A stretch of 64,000 nucleotides of DNA from NCBI GenBank assembly GCA_044227325.1, contig JBGAFI010000009.1, forward strand, positions 62,001 through 126,000, read 5' to 3'. The notes under the pieces are model-generated. The model was not told the DNA's origin and ran no database searches. It worked only from the letters and a program-made list of their open reading frames with translations. The stretch's first letter is position 1; the number at the start of each line of letters is the position of its first letter. Source of the DNA: PFJX01 sp044227325 (GTDB lineage: Bacteria; Pseudomonadota; Gammaproteobacteria; Burkholderiales; Thiobacillaceae). Both the position numbers and the translations under genes were made by a program. Below, in pieces: positions 1 through 7,799 of the stretch.

Positions 1-667
1 CAAGAACGCCAAGGGCAGCTCCACCAACATCGAGCAGATCGACGAGGGCGGCAAGTACTCCTGGATCAAGGCGCCGCGCTGGCGCGGCCACGCCATGGAA
101 GTGGGCCCCCTGGCCCGCTACATCATCGGCTACGTGCAGAATAAGCCCGAGTTCAAGGAGCCGGTGGACATGGTGCTGAGCAAGCTGGGCCTGCCCCTGC
201 CGGCCCTGTTCTCCACCCTGGGCCGCACCGCCGCCCGGGGCCTGGAGGCCTCCTGGGCCGCCCACAAGATGCGCCACTTCCAGGACAAGCTCGTGGCCAA
301 CCTGAAGGCGGGCGATCTGGCGACGGCGAACATCGACAAGTGGGAGCCGTCCACCTGGCCCAAGGAGACCAAGGGGGTCGGCTTCACCGAGGCGCCGCGC
401 GGCGCCCTGGCCCACTGGATCCGCATCAAGGACACGCGCATCGACAACTACCAGTGCGTGGTGCCCACCACCTGGAACGGCAGTCCGCGCGATTCCAAGG
501 GCCAGATCGGCGCCTTCGAGGCCAGCCTGATGAACACCCCGCTGGCCAAGGCCGACCAGCCCCTGGAAATCCTGCGCACCCTGCACAGCTTCGATCCCTG
601 CCTGGCCTGCTCCACCCACGTGATGGCGCCGGACGGTCAGGAGATGAGCAAGGTTCGGGTTCGGTAA
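1..667 (+). CDS. hupL: [NiFe]-hydrogenase large subunit, C-terminal part (5' end off window)
   Basis: The reading frame is open from base 2 and ends at 667, so only the last 221 residues are visible. It is the catalytic large subunit (HupL/HoxG/HyaB) of a membrane-bound uptake hydrogenase, which oxidises H2 at a Ni-Fe site. The C-terminal nickel ligand motif DPCLACSTH is present, followed by the 15-residue tail VMAPDGQEMSKVRVR that the maturation protease removes after nickel insertion. The N-terminal RxCGxC pair lies outside the window, as does the small subunit. The cytochrome b and protease genes follow directly, as in Ralstonia eutropha hoxKGZM. Identity is certain; only the completeness is not visible. 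Confidence 0.97.
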   Translation, partial: KNAKGSSTNIEQIDEGGKYSWIKAPRWRGHAMEVGPLARYIIGYVQNKPEFKEPVDMVLSKLGLPLPALFSTLGRTAARGLEASWAAHKMRHFQDKLVANLKAGDLATANIDKWEPSTWPKETKGVGFTEAPRGALAHWIRIKDTRIDNYQCVVPTTWNGSPRDSKGQIGAFEASLMNTPLAKADQPLEILRTLHSFDPCLACSTHVMAPDGQEMSKVRVR

Positions 668-707
668 TCGTGCTTGCCATGCGGTGTGGCTTGAGCTTGG
701 CGCGGCA

Positions 708-805
708 AATCCCCCCTGTCCCCCCTTTTGCAAAGGGGGGAACCCTCCGGCATGGGGTCTCGCGGGTTGCCTCCCCCCTTTGCAAAAGGGGGGCCGGGGG
801 GGATT
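708..805. repeat. Double-palindrome repeat copy 1 (hupL-hupC junction)
   Basis: The left arm starts AATCCCCCC and continues into a C6-T4 / A3-G6 hairpin. After about 25 nt of spacer the right arm carries the same hairpin in inverse order and ends GGGGGGATT. The whole 98-bp unit is therefore an imperfect inverted repeat made of two hairpins. It lies between the hupL stop and the hupC ribosome-binding site. The same architecture recurs at eight or more places in the first 20 kb. Confidence 0.9.
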
Positions 806-850
806 CAACCCGCACCGCCCAACCCACCGCAGTCTAACCAGGAGAAACAC

Positions 851-1567
851 ATGCTCTCAGCACAAGACATGCAGGAAGCCGCGGCCCACGGGCGGGCGGT
901 CAAGGCGGTCTACGTCTACGAAGCGCCGGTCCGGCTGTGGCACTGGGTCAACGCCCTCGCCATCACCGTGCTGGCCGTCACCGGCTGGTTCATCGCCAGC
1001 CCGCCGCCCAGCCAGCCCGGCGAGGCCAGCGCCAACTTCCTCATGGGCTACATCCGCTTCGCCCACTTCGCCGCCGGCTATGTCCTGCTGATCGGCTTCC
1101 TGGGCCGGGTGTACTGGGCCTTCGTCGGCAACCACCACGCGCGCCAGTTGTTCGTGCTGCCCATCTTCAACGGCACCTGGTGGAAAGAGGTGTTCTTCGA
1201 GTTGCGCTGGTACCTGTTCCTGGAGCGGGATCCGAAGAAATACGTGGGCCACAATCCCCTGGCCCAGTTGTCCATGTTCACCCTGTTCCTCACCACCGTC
1301 CTGTTCATGATGGTCACCGGCTTCGCCCTGTACGGCGAGGGCGCCCAGGAAGGCAGCTGGGCCCACAGCCTGTTCACCTCCTGGGTCATCCCGCTGTTCG
1401 GCCAGAGCCAGGATGTGCACACCTGGCATCACGTGGGCCTGTGGGTGATCGTGCTGTTCGTGCTGCTGCACATCTACGCGGCGATTCGGGAAGACATCAT
1501 GTCGCGCCAGAGCCTGGTCTCCACCATGCTGTCCGGCTGGCGCATGTTCAAGGACGACAAGCCGTGA
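851..1567 (+). CDS. hupC: Ni/Fe-hydrogenase b-type cytochrome subunit
   Basis: This 238-residue membrane cytochrome (HupC/HoxZ/HyaC family) carries electrons from the hydrogenase to quinone and anchors the dimer in the cytoplasmic membrane. Four hydrophobic segments are visible, with paired histidines typical of the two b-haems (for example RLWHWVN near residue 32 and DVHTWHHVG near 190). The start at 851 is preceded by a good AGGAGA ribosome-binding site 7-8 nt upstream; the open frame extends further upstream only through repeat sequence. It follows hupL, separated by repeat copy 1, and the protease gene overlaps or abuts its stop. Confidence 0.96.
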   Translation: MLSAQDMQEAAAHGRAVKAVYVYEAPVRLWHWVNALAITVLAVTGWFIASPPPSQPGEASANFLMGYIRFAHFAAGYVLLIGFLGRVYWAFVGNHHARQLFVLPIFNGTWWKEVFFELRWYLFLERDPKKYVGHNPLAQLSMFTLFLTTVLFMMVTGFALYGEGAQEGSWAHSLFTSWVIPLFGQSQDVHTWHHVGLWVIVLFVLLHIYAAIREDIMSRQSLVSTMLSGWRMFKDDKP

Positions 1568-1572
1568 GCGCG

Positions 1573-2232
1573 ATGTCCATCACCACCCCTGCCATGGACA
1601 GCCTGGACTACCGCTGCGACATCCTGGTGCTGGGCATCGGCAACCTGCTCTGGGCCGACGAGGGTTTCGGCATCCGCTGCCTGGAAGGCCTGCACGCGGA
1701 CTGGCGCTTCCGTCCCGGCGTGCGCCTGCTGGACGGCGGCACCCAGGGCCTCTACCTGCTGCCCTACGTGGAAGGCTGCCGCAAGCTGCTGATCTTCGAC
1801 GCGGTGGACTACGGACTGGCGCCGGGCACCCTGAAAATCGTGCGGGACGACGAGGTGCCGGCCTTCATGGGCGTCAAGAAGATGAGCCTGCACCAGACCG
1901 GCTTCCAGGAAGTGCTGTCGGTGGCCAAGCTGCGCGGCTGGAATCCGGAAAGCGTGACCCTGATCGGCTGCCAGCCGGAAACCCTGGACGACTACGGCGG
2001 CAGCCTGTCGGACGTGGTCAAGGCGCGCCTGCCGGGCGCCCTGCAGATCGCCCTGGATACCTTGTACGGCTGGCTCGCCAAACCGGAACGGCGCGCCGCG
2101 CCGCCCGGCCCGGAAGAGCGCATCACCCTGGACAGCCTGGACATCGCCCCCTACGAAAGCCAGCGGCCCAGCGCCGAGCTGGCCTGCCGCATGGGCGACG
2201 GGCGGTTTCTACCGGCGACGGGAGCCGCCTGA
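1573..2232 (+). CDS. hupD: Hydrogenase maturation protease
   Basis: HupD/HoxM/HyaD-type endopeptidase that clips the C-terminal tail of the large subunit after nickel loading. The N-terminal GIGNLLWADEGFGIR block contains the acidic nickel-sensing residue; further ligands are in FDAVD and the SLHQTGFQEVL segment. The 219 residues include a C-terminal extension of about 40 residues beyond the usual core. A GTG at 1564 overlaps the hupC stop as GTGA and has AAGGA about 9 nt upstream, so that start, three codons longer, is equally plausible. Confidence 0.95.
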   Translation: MSITTPAMDSLDYRCDILVLGIGNLLWADEGFGIRCLEGLHADWRFRPGVRLLDGGTQGLYLLPYVEGCRKLLIFDAVDYGLAPGTLKIVRDDEVPAFMGVKKMSLHQTGFQEVLSVAKLRGWNPESVTLIGCQPETLDDYGGSLSDVVKARLPGALQIALDTLYGWLAKPERRAAPPGPEERITLDSLDIAPYESQRPSAELACRMGDGRFLPATGAA

Positions 2233-2537
2233 TGTGCCTGGGCCTCCCCATGCGCGTCGTCGAATGCAACGGCTTTGTCGCCCAGTGCGAGGGGCGCGGC
2301 GGCCGGCGCCGGATCGATCTCGCCCTGGTGGGCGAGCAGGCGCCGGGCACCTGGCTGCTGTGCTTCATCGACGCCGCCCGGGAAGTCATCGACGCCGAAT
2401 CCGCCGCCCGCGTCAACGCCGCCCTGGACGGACTGGAAGCCGTGATGGCCGGCGAGACCGACATCGCCGCCCATTTCGCCGACCTGTTCGACCGGGTGCC
2501 CGAGCTGCCCCCCCACTTGAGAGGAGTCACTTCATGA
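2232..2537 (+). CDS. hupF: HypC/HupF-family hydrogenase chaperone
   Basis: This 101-residue protein starts MCLGLPMRV, with the invariant Cys2 of the HypC family that carries the Fe(CN)2CO group or contacts the large subunit. It is longer than HypC at 10541 and sits within the structural-gene part of the operon, which marks it as HupF/HoxL, the dedicated chaperone that protects the large subunit under O2. Its ATG overlaps the hupD stop (TGATG) and its own stop overlaps the hupG start (ATGA), so translation is coupled. Confidence 0.94.
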   Translation: MCLGLPMRVVECNGFVAQCEGRGGRRRIDLALVGEQAPGTWLLCFIDAAREVIDAESAARVNAALDGLEAVMAGETDIAAHFADLFDRVPELPPHLRGVTS

Positions 2538-2971
2538 CCCCGAAGCATCCCCTTATCGCCCGCCTCATCGAGGAATTCGGCTATCCCATGCTGGTCGCCG
2601 CCGAACTGGAAGCCTTCTGCAACGCCCCCGGCGAAGCGATCCTGTTCTGCGCCGGCGATCCGGCCCAGCATCCGGAATGCCTGGACGTGGCCGTGGTGCT
2701 GCCGGAACTCCTGCGCGCCTTTCCGGACCGCTTCCGCGCCGGCATCGCCGCGCCGGAACTGGAGCCCGCGCTGCAGGCCCGCTACGGCTTCACCCGCTGG
2801 CCCACCCTGGTGTTCCTGCGCGGCGGCGCCTATGTGGGCATGATCCCGGGCATCCAGGACTGGTCCGTCTACTGCGAGCGCATCCGGGAACTGCTGGCCA
2901 CGCCCGCGAGCCGGCCGCCGTCCATCGGCATTCCGGTCAGCGCGCCCGCCGTCTCCGCCACCTGCCACTGA
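2534..2971 (+). CDS. hupG: Hydrogenase-1 expression protein HyaE/HupG (thioredoxin-like)
   Basis: The 145-residue product belongs to the HyaE/HupG/HoxO family, which adopts a thioredoxin fold without the CxxC pair and escorts the Tat-exported small subunit. The typical segment GFTRWPTLVFLRGGAYVGMIPGI, where thioredoxin has its cis-proline loop, lies near residue 93-115. There is no redox-active CxxC, as expected. It overlaps hupF by 4 nt and is followed 10 nt later by hupH, matching the family gene order. Confidence 0.92.
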   Translation: MTPKHPLIARLIEEFGYPMLVAAELEAFCNAPGEAILFCAGDPAQHPECLDVAVVLPELLRAFPDRFRAGIAAPELEPALQARYGFTRWPTLVFLRGGAYVGMIPGIQDWSVYCERIRELLATPASRPPSIGIPVSAPAVSATCH

Positions 2972-2981
2972 GGACCACGCC

Positions 2982-3833
2982 ATGCAAGCCTTTCCCATCC
3001 CCGTCGTCGCCCTGGGCGAAACCCGCGGTCCCGGCTCCCAGCAGGAGGACGAGACCCTGGACTACCTGCCCATGCCCCACGACATGCGCACCTACCAGGC
3101 GCCCATCCTGCCGGAGCCGGAGGAAGTGCGGGAGCGCGCCGAGGCCCGTGTCTGGCTGGGTCACCTGCTCGACCTCGTCAAGCATTGGCGCGTCGGCGAC
3201 AAGGCGGCGAGCCTGGACATGAGCGGCCTGAGCGAGGCCGACCGCACCTTGATCGACCAGGTGCTGGGGGAGGGCGAGGTGAGCGCCCAGGTGACGGGGG
3301 AATCCGGCACCCTGGCCATCCAGGAAAGCGAGTTCGCGGGCGTCTGGCGCCTGCGCGGCCGCGACCAGGACGGCCACGCCTACGCCGACCGGGTCGAGGT
3401 GGGCGATGTGCCGGGCGCCGTGCGCCTCGCCGCGCAAGCCGGCCTGGCCGTCCCCCAGCGCGTGGAACTCGCCCCCGGCGTGGTCAACGCGCCGGCCCTG
3501 GTGACGGAAATCGCCGAACAGGTGCTTCGCGCCGGCGCGGAGCCCCACGTCATCAACCTTTCCCTGCTGCCCTTCAGCCCCGAGGACGGCGCCTGGCTCG
3601 ACCAGTGCCTGGGGCGCGGCCGCGTCTCCCTGCTGTCGCGCGGCTACGGCAACTGCCGCGTCACCGCCACCGGCGTCGCCCGGGTCTGGTGGGTGCAGTA
3701 CTTCAACTCCCAGGACGCCCTCATCCTCAACACCCTGGAGGTGACCGACGTGCCCGAGGTGGCGCGCGCCGCCGGCGAGGATCTGGAGGACAGCGCCCAG
3801 CGCCTGACCGAGGTGCTGGAGTGGATCGGCTGA
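2982..3833 (+). CDS. hupH: Hydrogenase expression protein HupH/HyaF
   Basis: A 283-residue member of the HupH/HyaF/HoxQ family, involved in assembly of the small-subunit Fe-S clusters under aerobic conditions. Recognisable blocks are the N-terminal LDYLPMPHDMRTY and the C-terminal GYGNCRVTATGVARVWWVQYFNSQ, which is highly conserved in the family. It follows hupG and precedes the rubredoxin gene, as in the R. eutropha order hoxO-hoxQ-hoxR. The biochemical role of the family is only partly established. Confidence 0.94.
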   Translation: MQAFPIPVVALGETRGPGSQQEDETLDYLPMPHDMRTYQAPILPEPEEVRERAEARVWLGHLLDLVKHWRVGDKAASLDMSGLSEADRTLIDQVLGEGEVSAQVTGESGTLAIQESEFAGVWRLRGRDQDGHAYADRVEVGDVPGAVRLAAQAGLAVPQRVELAPGVVNAPALVTEIAEQVLRAGAEPHVINLSLLPFSPEDGAWLDQCLGRGRVSLLSRGYGNCRVTATGVARVWWVQYFNSQDALILNTLEVTDVPEVARAAGEDLEDSAQRLTEVLEWIG

Positions 3834-3925
3834 AATGCATGCCCCCGATATAAAAGGGGGAGACAGAATCGGCCGTCCGGGGTCATGATGTTGCAGTGCA
3901 AACCAAGGTCTTATCCGATTCATCC

Positions 3926-4144
3926 ATGACCACTTTCGAAGGCTCCTTTCTGGGCGACGCCAGCCGCCTGCCGCCGGATGCCCGGCTGGAATGCAAGATC
4001 TGCTGGCACGTGTACGACCCCGCCGAGGGCGACCCGGTCTGGCAGATTCCCCCCGGCACGCCGTTCGCCGGGCTGCCGCCCCACTGGCGCTGTCCCAACT
4101 GCGACGGCGCCCGGGAACAGTTCATGGTGCTGGACGATGCCTGA
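3926..4144 (+). CDS. hupI: Rubredoxin-type hydrogenase accessory protein
   Basis: A 72-residue rubredoxin (HupI/HoxR) with two Cys pairs, CKIC near residue 24 and CPNC near 59, binding one Fe(Cys)4 centre. HupI/HoxR is needed for small-subunit cluster assembly in air. The ATG at 3926 gives the usual family length of about 70. A GTG at 3896 would add ten residues with no conserved sequence, so I prefer the shorter form. Its stop overlaps the start of hupJ by 8 nt. Confidence 0.93.
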   Translation: MTTFEGSFLGDASRLPPDARLECKICWHVYDPAEGDPVWQIPPGTPFAGLPPHWRCPNCDGAREQFMVLDDA

Positions 4145-4706
4145 CGCCATGAACGCGCCCACCCCCGCCCCCGAACTCCTGGACAACCCGGCCGCCCAGC
4201 TGGAATCCGTCTTCAAGCGCATCGCCGCGACCCGCATGGCCGGCGTCGCCATCCTCAACCCGGCCCTGGACGTGGAGGCCATCGGCTTCCGGCGCTGGAA
4301 CAACGAATGGGTGGGCGTGCTCATCACCCCCTGGTTCATGAGCCTGATCTGCCTGCCCAGCCCCGCCTCCACCTGGTACGACCTGTCCAGCGGCAGCAAA
4401 CGCGACCGGGAACTGCCCGCCGGCTGCTACGAATTCCTCACCGCCCACGAGGAGGAACTGGGGCCCTACCTGACCAGTTCCCTGTTCTCGCCGATGTTCA
4501 ATTTCGAGAGCATGGACCAGGCCCGGGAAGTGGCCGCCGCGGTCCTGGCCGAGATGTTCACGCCGGCCCCCGCGGGGACGGCCGAGCCCGCCGCGCCCGC
4601 CGCGCCGGCGCCGAGCGCGCCGGACGGCCTGGCGGCGAAACTGGACAAGCCGGTCAGCCGGCGCGGCTTCTTCGGCGCTTTCCTGCGTCCGGGACAGAAA
4701 TCTTGA
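4137..4706 (+). CDS. hupJ: [NiFe]-hydrogenase assembly chaperone HybE/HupJ
   Basis: This 189-residue protein is of the HybE/HupJ/HoxT family, a chaperone of hydrogenase assembly. The conserved core includes FRRWNNEWVGVLITPWFMSLICLP and FNFESMDQAREVA. The C-terminal third is an Ala/Pro-rich linker followed by a basic segment with SRRGFFGAFLR, which resembles the twin-arginine-like tail seen in many HybE homologues. ATG 4137 overlaps hupI; ATG 4149 is an alternative start. The end overlaps the TTG start of hupK. Confidence 0.9.
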   Translation: MPDAMNAPTPAPELLDNPAAQLESVFKRIAATRMAGVAILNPALDVEAIGFRRWNNEWVGVLITPWFMSLICLPSPASTWYDLSSGSKRDRELPAGCYEFLTAHEEELGPYLTSSLFSPMFNFESMDQAREVAAAVLAEMFTPAPAGTAEPAAPAAPAPSAPDGLAAKLDKPVSRRGFFGAFLRPGQKS

Positions 4707-5812
4707 GTTCCAGCCTGGAAGGCCGCATCGATATCCGCCTGACCCGGGACGATGCGGCGGTGGCCGGTGTGGAGATCCGCTCCTCCCGGCCCCAGCTCGC
4801 CCAGAAACTCCTGGCCGGACGCGCGCCGGACGAAGCCGCCGATCTGGCCGGCCTGATCTTCAGCCTGTGCGGCAGGGCCCAGAAAGTCGCCGCCCAGTCC
4901 GCCTGCGAAGCCGCGCGCGGCCAGACGCCCGGCCGGGATGTCCTGAAACAGCGGGAACGCGGCGTGCTGGTGGAACTGGCCCAGGAACACGCCTGGCGCC
5001 TGCTTTTGAACTGGCCGGAACAGGCTGGGCGCGGTCCCGACATGCCCAGCCTGCTGGCTCTGCGCCAGAAGGCGGAAGACCCGCTCGCCTTCGCCGACGT
5101 CCTGGAAAATCTGCTGGGCGCCGTGCTGCTGGGCGAATCCCCCCAGCACTGGCTGGCCCGGGATCTGACTGGTTTCGACGTCTGGCGCCGGGATGGCCGC
5201 ACCCTGGCGGCGAAGCTGTTCGCCGACCTGGGTGACGGCGCGGATGCGGGCGCCGGCACCGGCGCCCTGCTGCCGCCGCTTGTCGCGCTGGACGCGGACG
5301 CCGCCGCCGACCTCGCGCGCCGGGCGCTGGCCGAGCCCGCCTTCTGCGCCGCGCCGCTGTGGCGCGGCGCCCCCGCGGAAACCGGCGCGGTCGCCCGCAT
5401 GGCGGAGCGCCCCATGCTGAGCGACTGGATCGCCCGGCGCGGACGCGGCGCCGGCGCGCGCCTGCTGGCCCGCCTGCTGGAACTGGCTGAACTCCCGGGC
5501 CGCCTGCGCGCCGAGCCGGACCCGGCCTGCGCTTCCCAGGTGGTCCGCGCCTGGCCCTTGGAGGAAAATGCCGGCATGGCCGGCGTGGAAACCTCGCGCG
5601 GCCTGTTGCTCCATGTGGCGCGGCTGAAGGACGGCAGGATCGCCGAGTACCGCATCGTCGCCCCCACGGAATGGAATTTTCACCCCGCCGGCCCGCTCGC
5701 CCAGGCTTTGTCCGGCCTGCGCGCCGGCCCCGGGCTGGAATCGGCGGCCAGGCTGGTGTCCCAGTCCCTGGACCCGTGCGTGGCTTATGGAGTCGAACTG
5801 ATCGATGCATGA
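4703..5812 (+). CDS. hupK: HupK/HoxV, hydrogenase large-subunit-like assembly protein
   Basis: A 369-residue relative of the hydrogenase large subunit that acts as an assembly scaffold rather than an enzyme. The catalytic motifs are degenerate: the N-terminal cysteine site reads IFSLCGRAQ with a single Cys, and the C-terminal motif is SLDPCVAYGVELIDA, lacking the second Cys and the His. The large-subunit signature EYRIVAPTEWNFHP is retained. The start is TTG at 4703, overlapping the hupJ stop as TTGA; no ATG or GTG fits better. It overlaps hypA by 8 nt. Confidence 0.9.
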   Translation: MSSSLEGRIDIRLTRDDAAVAGVEIRSSRPQLAQKLLAGRAPDEAADLAGLIFSLCGRAQKVAAQSACEAARGQTPGRDVLKQRERGVLVELAQEHAWRLLLNWPEQAGRGPDMPSLLALRQKAEDPLAFADVLENLLGAVLLGESPQHWLARDLTGFDVWRRDGRTLAAKLFADLGDGADAGAGTGALLPPLVALDADAAADLARRALAEPAFCAAPLWRGAPAETGAVARMAERPMLSDWIARRGRGAGARLLARLLELAELPGRLRAEPDPACASQVVRAWPLEENAGMAGVETSRGLLLHVARLKDGRIAEYRIVAPTEWNFHPAGPLAQALSGLRAGPGLESAARLVSQSLDPCVAYGVELIDA

Positions 5813-6146
5813 AATGTCCCTTGCGGAGGGCATCCTCCAGATCGTCGAGGACACCGCCGCCCAACAGGGCTTCAAGCGGGTCACCGAAGTGCGCCTGGAA
5901 ATTGGCGCCTTGTCCGGTGTCGAAGTGGAAGCCCTGAGCTTCTGCCTGGACGTGGTGCTGAAGCACAGCGTCGCCGACGGCGCCCGCGTGGAACTGGAAC
6001 GCCTGCCCGGCCAGGGCTGGTGCCTGGGTTGCGGCGAGACGGTGGAAATCACCGCCCTCTACGAGGCCTGCCCCAAGTGCGGCAGCTATCAGGTGCAGGC
6101 CACCGGCGGCACCGAGATGCGGGTCAAGGATTTGCTGGTGGAATGA
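5805..6146 (+). CDS. hypA: Hydrogenase nickel insertion protein HypA
   Basis: The 113-residue protein begins MHEMSLAEG, whose His2 is the nickel ligand of HypA, and has the structural zinc site C-x2-C (CLGC) and C-x2-C (CPKC) in its C-terminal half. It delivers nickel to the large subunit together with HypB. It overlaps hupK by 8 nt, so the hup and hyp parts are translationally coupled. The hypA-hypB gap carries a palindromic repeat of a different type. Confidence 0.96.
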   Translation: MHEMSLAEGILQIVEDTAAQQGFKRVTEVRLEIGALSGVEVEALSFCLDVVLKHSVADGARVELERLPGQGWCLGCGETVEITALYEACPKCGSYQVQATGGTEMRVKDLLVE

Positions 6147-6149
6147 AGG

Positions 6150-6191
6150 TTTTCTCCCTCCCCCGCCGGGGGAGGGCAGGGGAGAGGGAAA
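6150..6191. repeat. Short GC palindrome, second repeat family (hypA-hypB gap)
   Basis: A CTCCCTCCCCC arm faces a GGGGGAGGG arm, followed by GGGGAGAGGGA. Related sequence, in two copies of opposite orientation, is embedded in hypF at 8436-8548. This family has no central T/A step and so differs from the C6T4/A3G6 family. It may also form a strong hairpin in the hypA-hypB mRNA. Confidence 0.7.
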
Positions 6192-6241
6192 GCCTGTGCA
6201 GTCCCTTCCCGGTTGCAATATTTGAAGCAGGAGAATCAACC

Positions 6242-7381
6242 ATGTGTACCGTCTGCGGCTGCGGCCAGGGTGAAACCCAAATCGAAGGCCACGAGCACGA
6301 GCATGCTCACGATCATCCCCACGATCACAGCCATCCCCACACCCACGCGCATGACCACGAGCATGCCCATGTCCACGGCCACGAGCACACCCACCCGGAC
6401 GGCACGGCGCACAGCCATCCCCACGAGCACGGCCATTCCCATGCCCACGACCACAGCCATGAGCACGGGCACACGGGCCACGACCACCATCACGACCCCC
6501 TGCACGACGCCGGCGCCGGCCACAGCCATCCCCACGCCGACGCGGAGTTGCACGGCGGCGCGGGCCAGATGCACTTCCACGAACACAAGGGCGACCTCCA
6601 CTACGGCCTCGGCCCCGCCCACGCCCACGCCCCGGGCCTGACCCAGGAGCGCATGGTCAAGATCGAGCAGGACATCCTGGGCAAGAACAACCGCTACGCC
6701 GACGGCAACCGCCAGCACTTCGCCGAGCACGGCATCTTCGCCGTCAACCTGGTCTCCAGCCCCGGCTCAGGCAAGACCACCCTGCTGGTGAAGACCATCG
6801 AGCTGCTCAAGGACAAGGCCAAGGTGGCGGTGGTCGAAGGCGACCAGCAGACCAGCAACGACGCCGACCGCATCCGCGCCACCGGCGCGCCGGCCATCCA
6901 GGTCAACACCGGCAAGGGCTGCCACCTGGACGCCCACATGGTGGGCCACGCCCTGGAACGCCTGGCCCTGCCCGACGACAGCCTGCTCATGATCGAAAAC
7001 GTCGGCAACCTGGTCTGCCCCGCCGCCTTCGACCTGGGCGAAGCCCACAAGGTGGTCATCCTCTCGGTCACCGAAGGCGAGGACAAACCCCTGAAATACC
7101 CGGACATGTTCAACGCCGCCGACCTGATGATCCTCAACAAGGTGGACCTGCTGCCCTACCTGAACTTCGACGTGGCCAAGTGCGTGGAATTCGCGCGAAG
7201 GGTGAATCCGAAGCTGGAGGTGATGCAGGTTTCGGCCACCAGCGGGGCCGGGATGGAGGAATGGCTGGGGTGGCTGCTGGCGGGGTTGGCGCAGGCCAAG
7301 GCAGCGCGGGAGGCGAATGTGGATTTGCTGAAGAAGCGGATTGCGGAGTTGGAAGCGGCGTTGGCGGCGAAGGGTGGTTAG
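6242..7381 (+). CDS. hypB: Hydrogenase nickel incorporation GTPase HypB, His-rich
   Basis: HypB hydrolyses GTP to drive nickel insertion. The 379 residues comprise an N-terminal MCTVCGCG metal-site motif, an exceptionally long histidine region at about residues 16-130 with roughly 44 His, and a C-terminal SIMIBI GTPase with P-loop SSPGSGKTT, a VEGDQQTSNDADRI segment, the ENVGNLVCP nickel/zinc site and NKVDL. The His stretch suggests nickel storage, as in rhizobial HypB. The ATG at 6242 has AGGAGA upstream. The following gene starts 6 nt after the stop and is not a hydrogenase gene. Confidence 0.97.
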   Translation: MCTVCGCGQGETQIEGHEHEHAHDHPHDHSHPHTHAHDHEHAHVHGHEHTHPDGTAHSHPHEHGHSHAHDHSHEHGHTGHDHHHDPLHDAGAGHSHPHADAELHGGAGQMHFHEHKGDLHYGLGPAHAHAPGLTQERMVKIEQDILGKNNRYADGNRQHFAEHGIFAVNLVSSPGSGKTTLLVKTIELLKDKAKVAVVEGDQQTSNDADRIRATGAPAIQVNTGKGCHLDAHMVGHALERLALPDDSLLMIENVGNLVCPAAFDLGEAHKVVILSVTEGEDKPLKYPDMFNAADLMILNKVDLLPYLNFDVAKCVEFARRVNPKLEVMQVSATSGAGMEEWLGWLLAGLAQAKAAREANVDLLKKRIAELEAALAAKGG

Positions 7382-7387
7382 GGATTT

Positions 7388-7753
7388 ATGCGACTATCTT
7401 TCAGCACTTTATTTGTCATTCTAGGTTTCTGTTTTGTAACCACTACCGCCCTGGCTGACGCGAGTTCCTTTGCCACTGTTGAAAACCAAGCCATGAAGGG
7501 TGACTACCAATCCCAAAGAAACTTGGCTTTTGGCTATGTTTCTTGGCCTTATGAAGGCCAAACCAAGAATCCCATACTTGGCTGTGCTTGGTACCTTGTT
7601 ATTTTGCATTCCGGGAACCCGCGAATTGACCAAGGAGACATTGGCAATGCCAACGTCTATTGCAGAAAACTAGATGTTGAGTCGCAGACTGCTGCTACGG
7701 GGCAGGCGCGAGTGTTGTTCAAACAGATATATAAGTCCGTTCCTCGGTTCTGA
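7388..7753 (+). CDS. Small secreted hypothetical protein inserted between hypB and hypF
   Basis: A 121-residue protein I cannot assign to a named family. Residues 1-23 form a clear signal peptide ending in TTALA. The segment QAMKGDYQSQRNLAFGYV resembles the start of a Sel1/TPR-like helix pair, and there are two cysteines (GCAWY and VYCRK) that could pair in the periplasm. The base composition is clearly lower in GC and the codons less biased than in the neighbours, which suggests later acquisition. It starts 6 nt after hypB, so it is probably co-transcribed. No link to hydrogenase maturation is known. Confidence 0.7.
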   Translation: MRLSFSTLFVILGFCFVTTTALADASSFATVENQAMKGDYQSQRNLAFGYVSWPYEGQTKNPILGCAWYLVILHSGNPRIDQGDIGNANVYCRKLDVESQTAATGQARVLFKQIYKSVPRF

Positions 7754-7799
7754 TGGCCCAAGCTAACTGTCGCATTCTTGGGGACAGCGAGTAATCCGA

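Noticed and set aside
4703..5812. HupK as a second active hydrogenase large subunit
   Set aside because: It lacks the four nickel-ligand cysteines and is much shorter; its position matches the HupK/HoxV scaffold.
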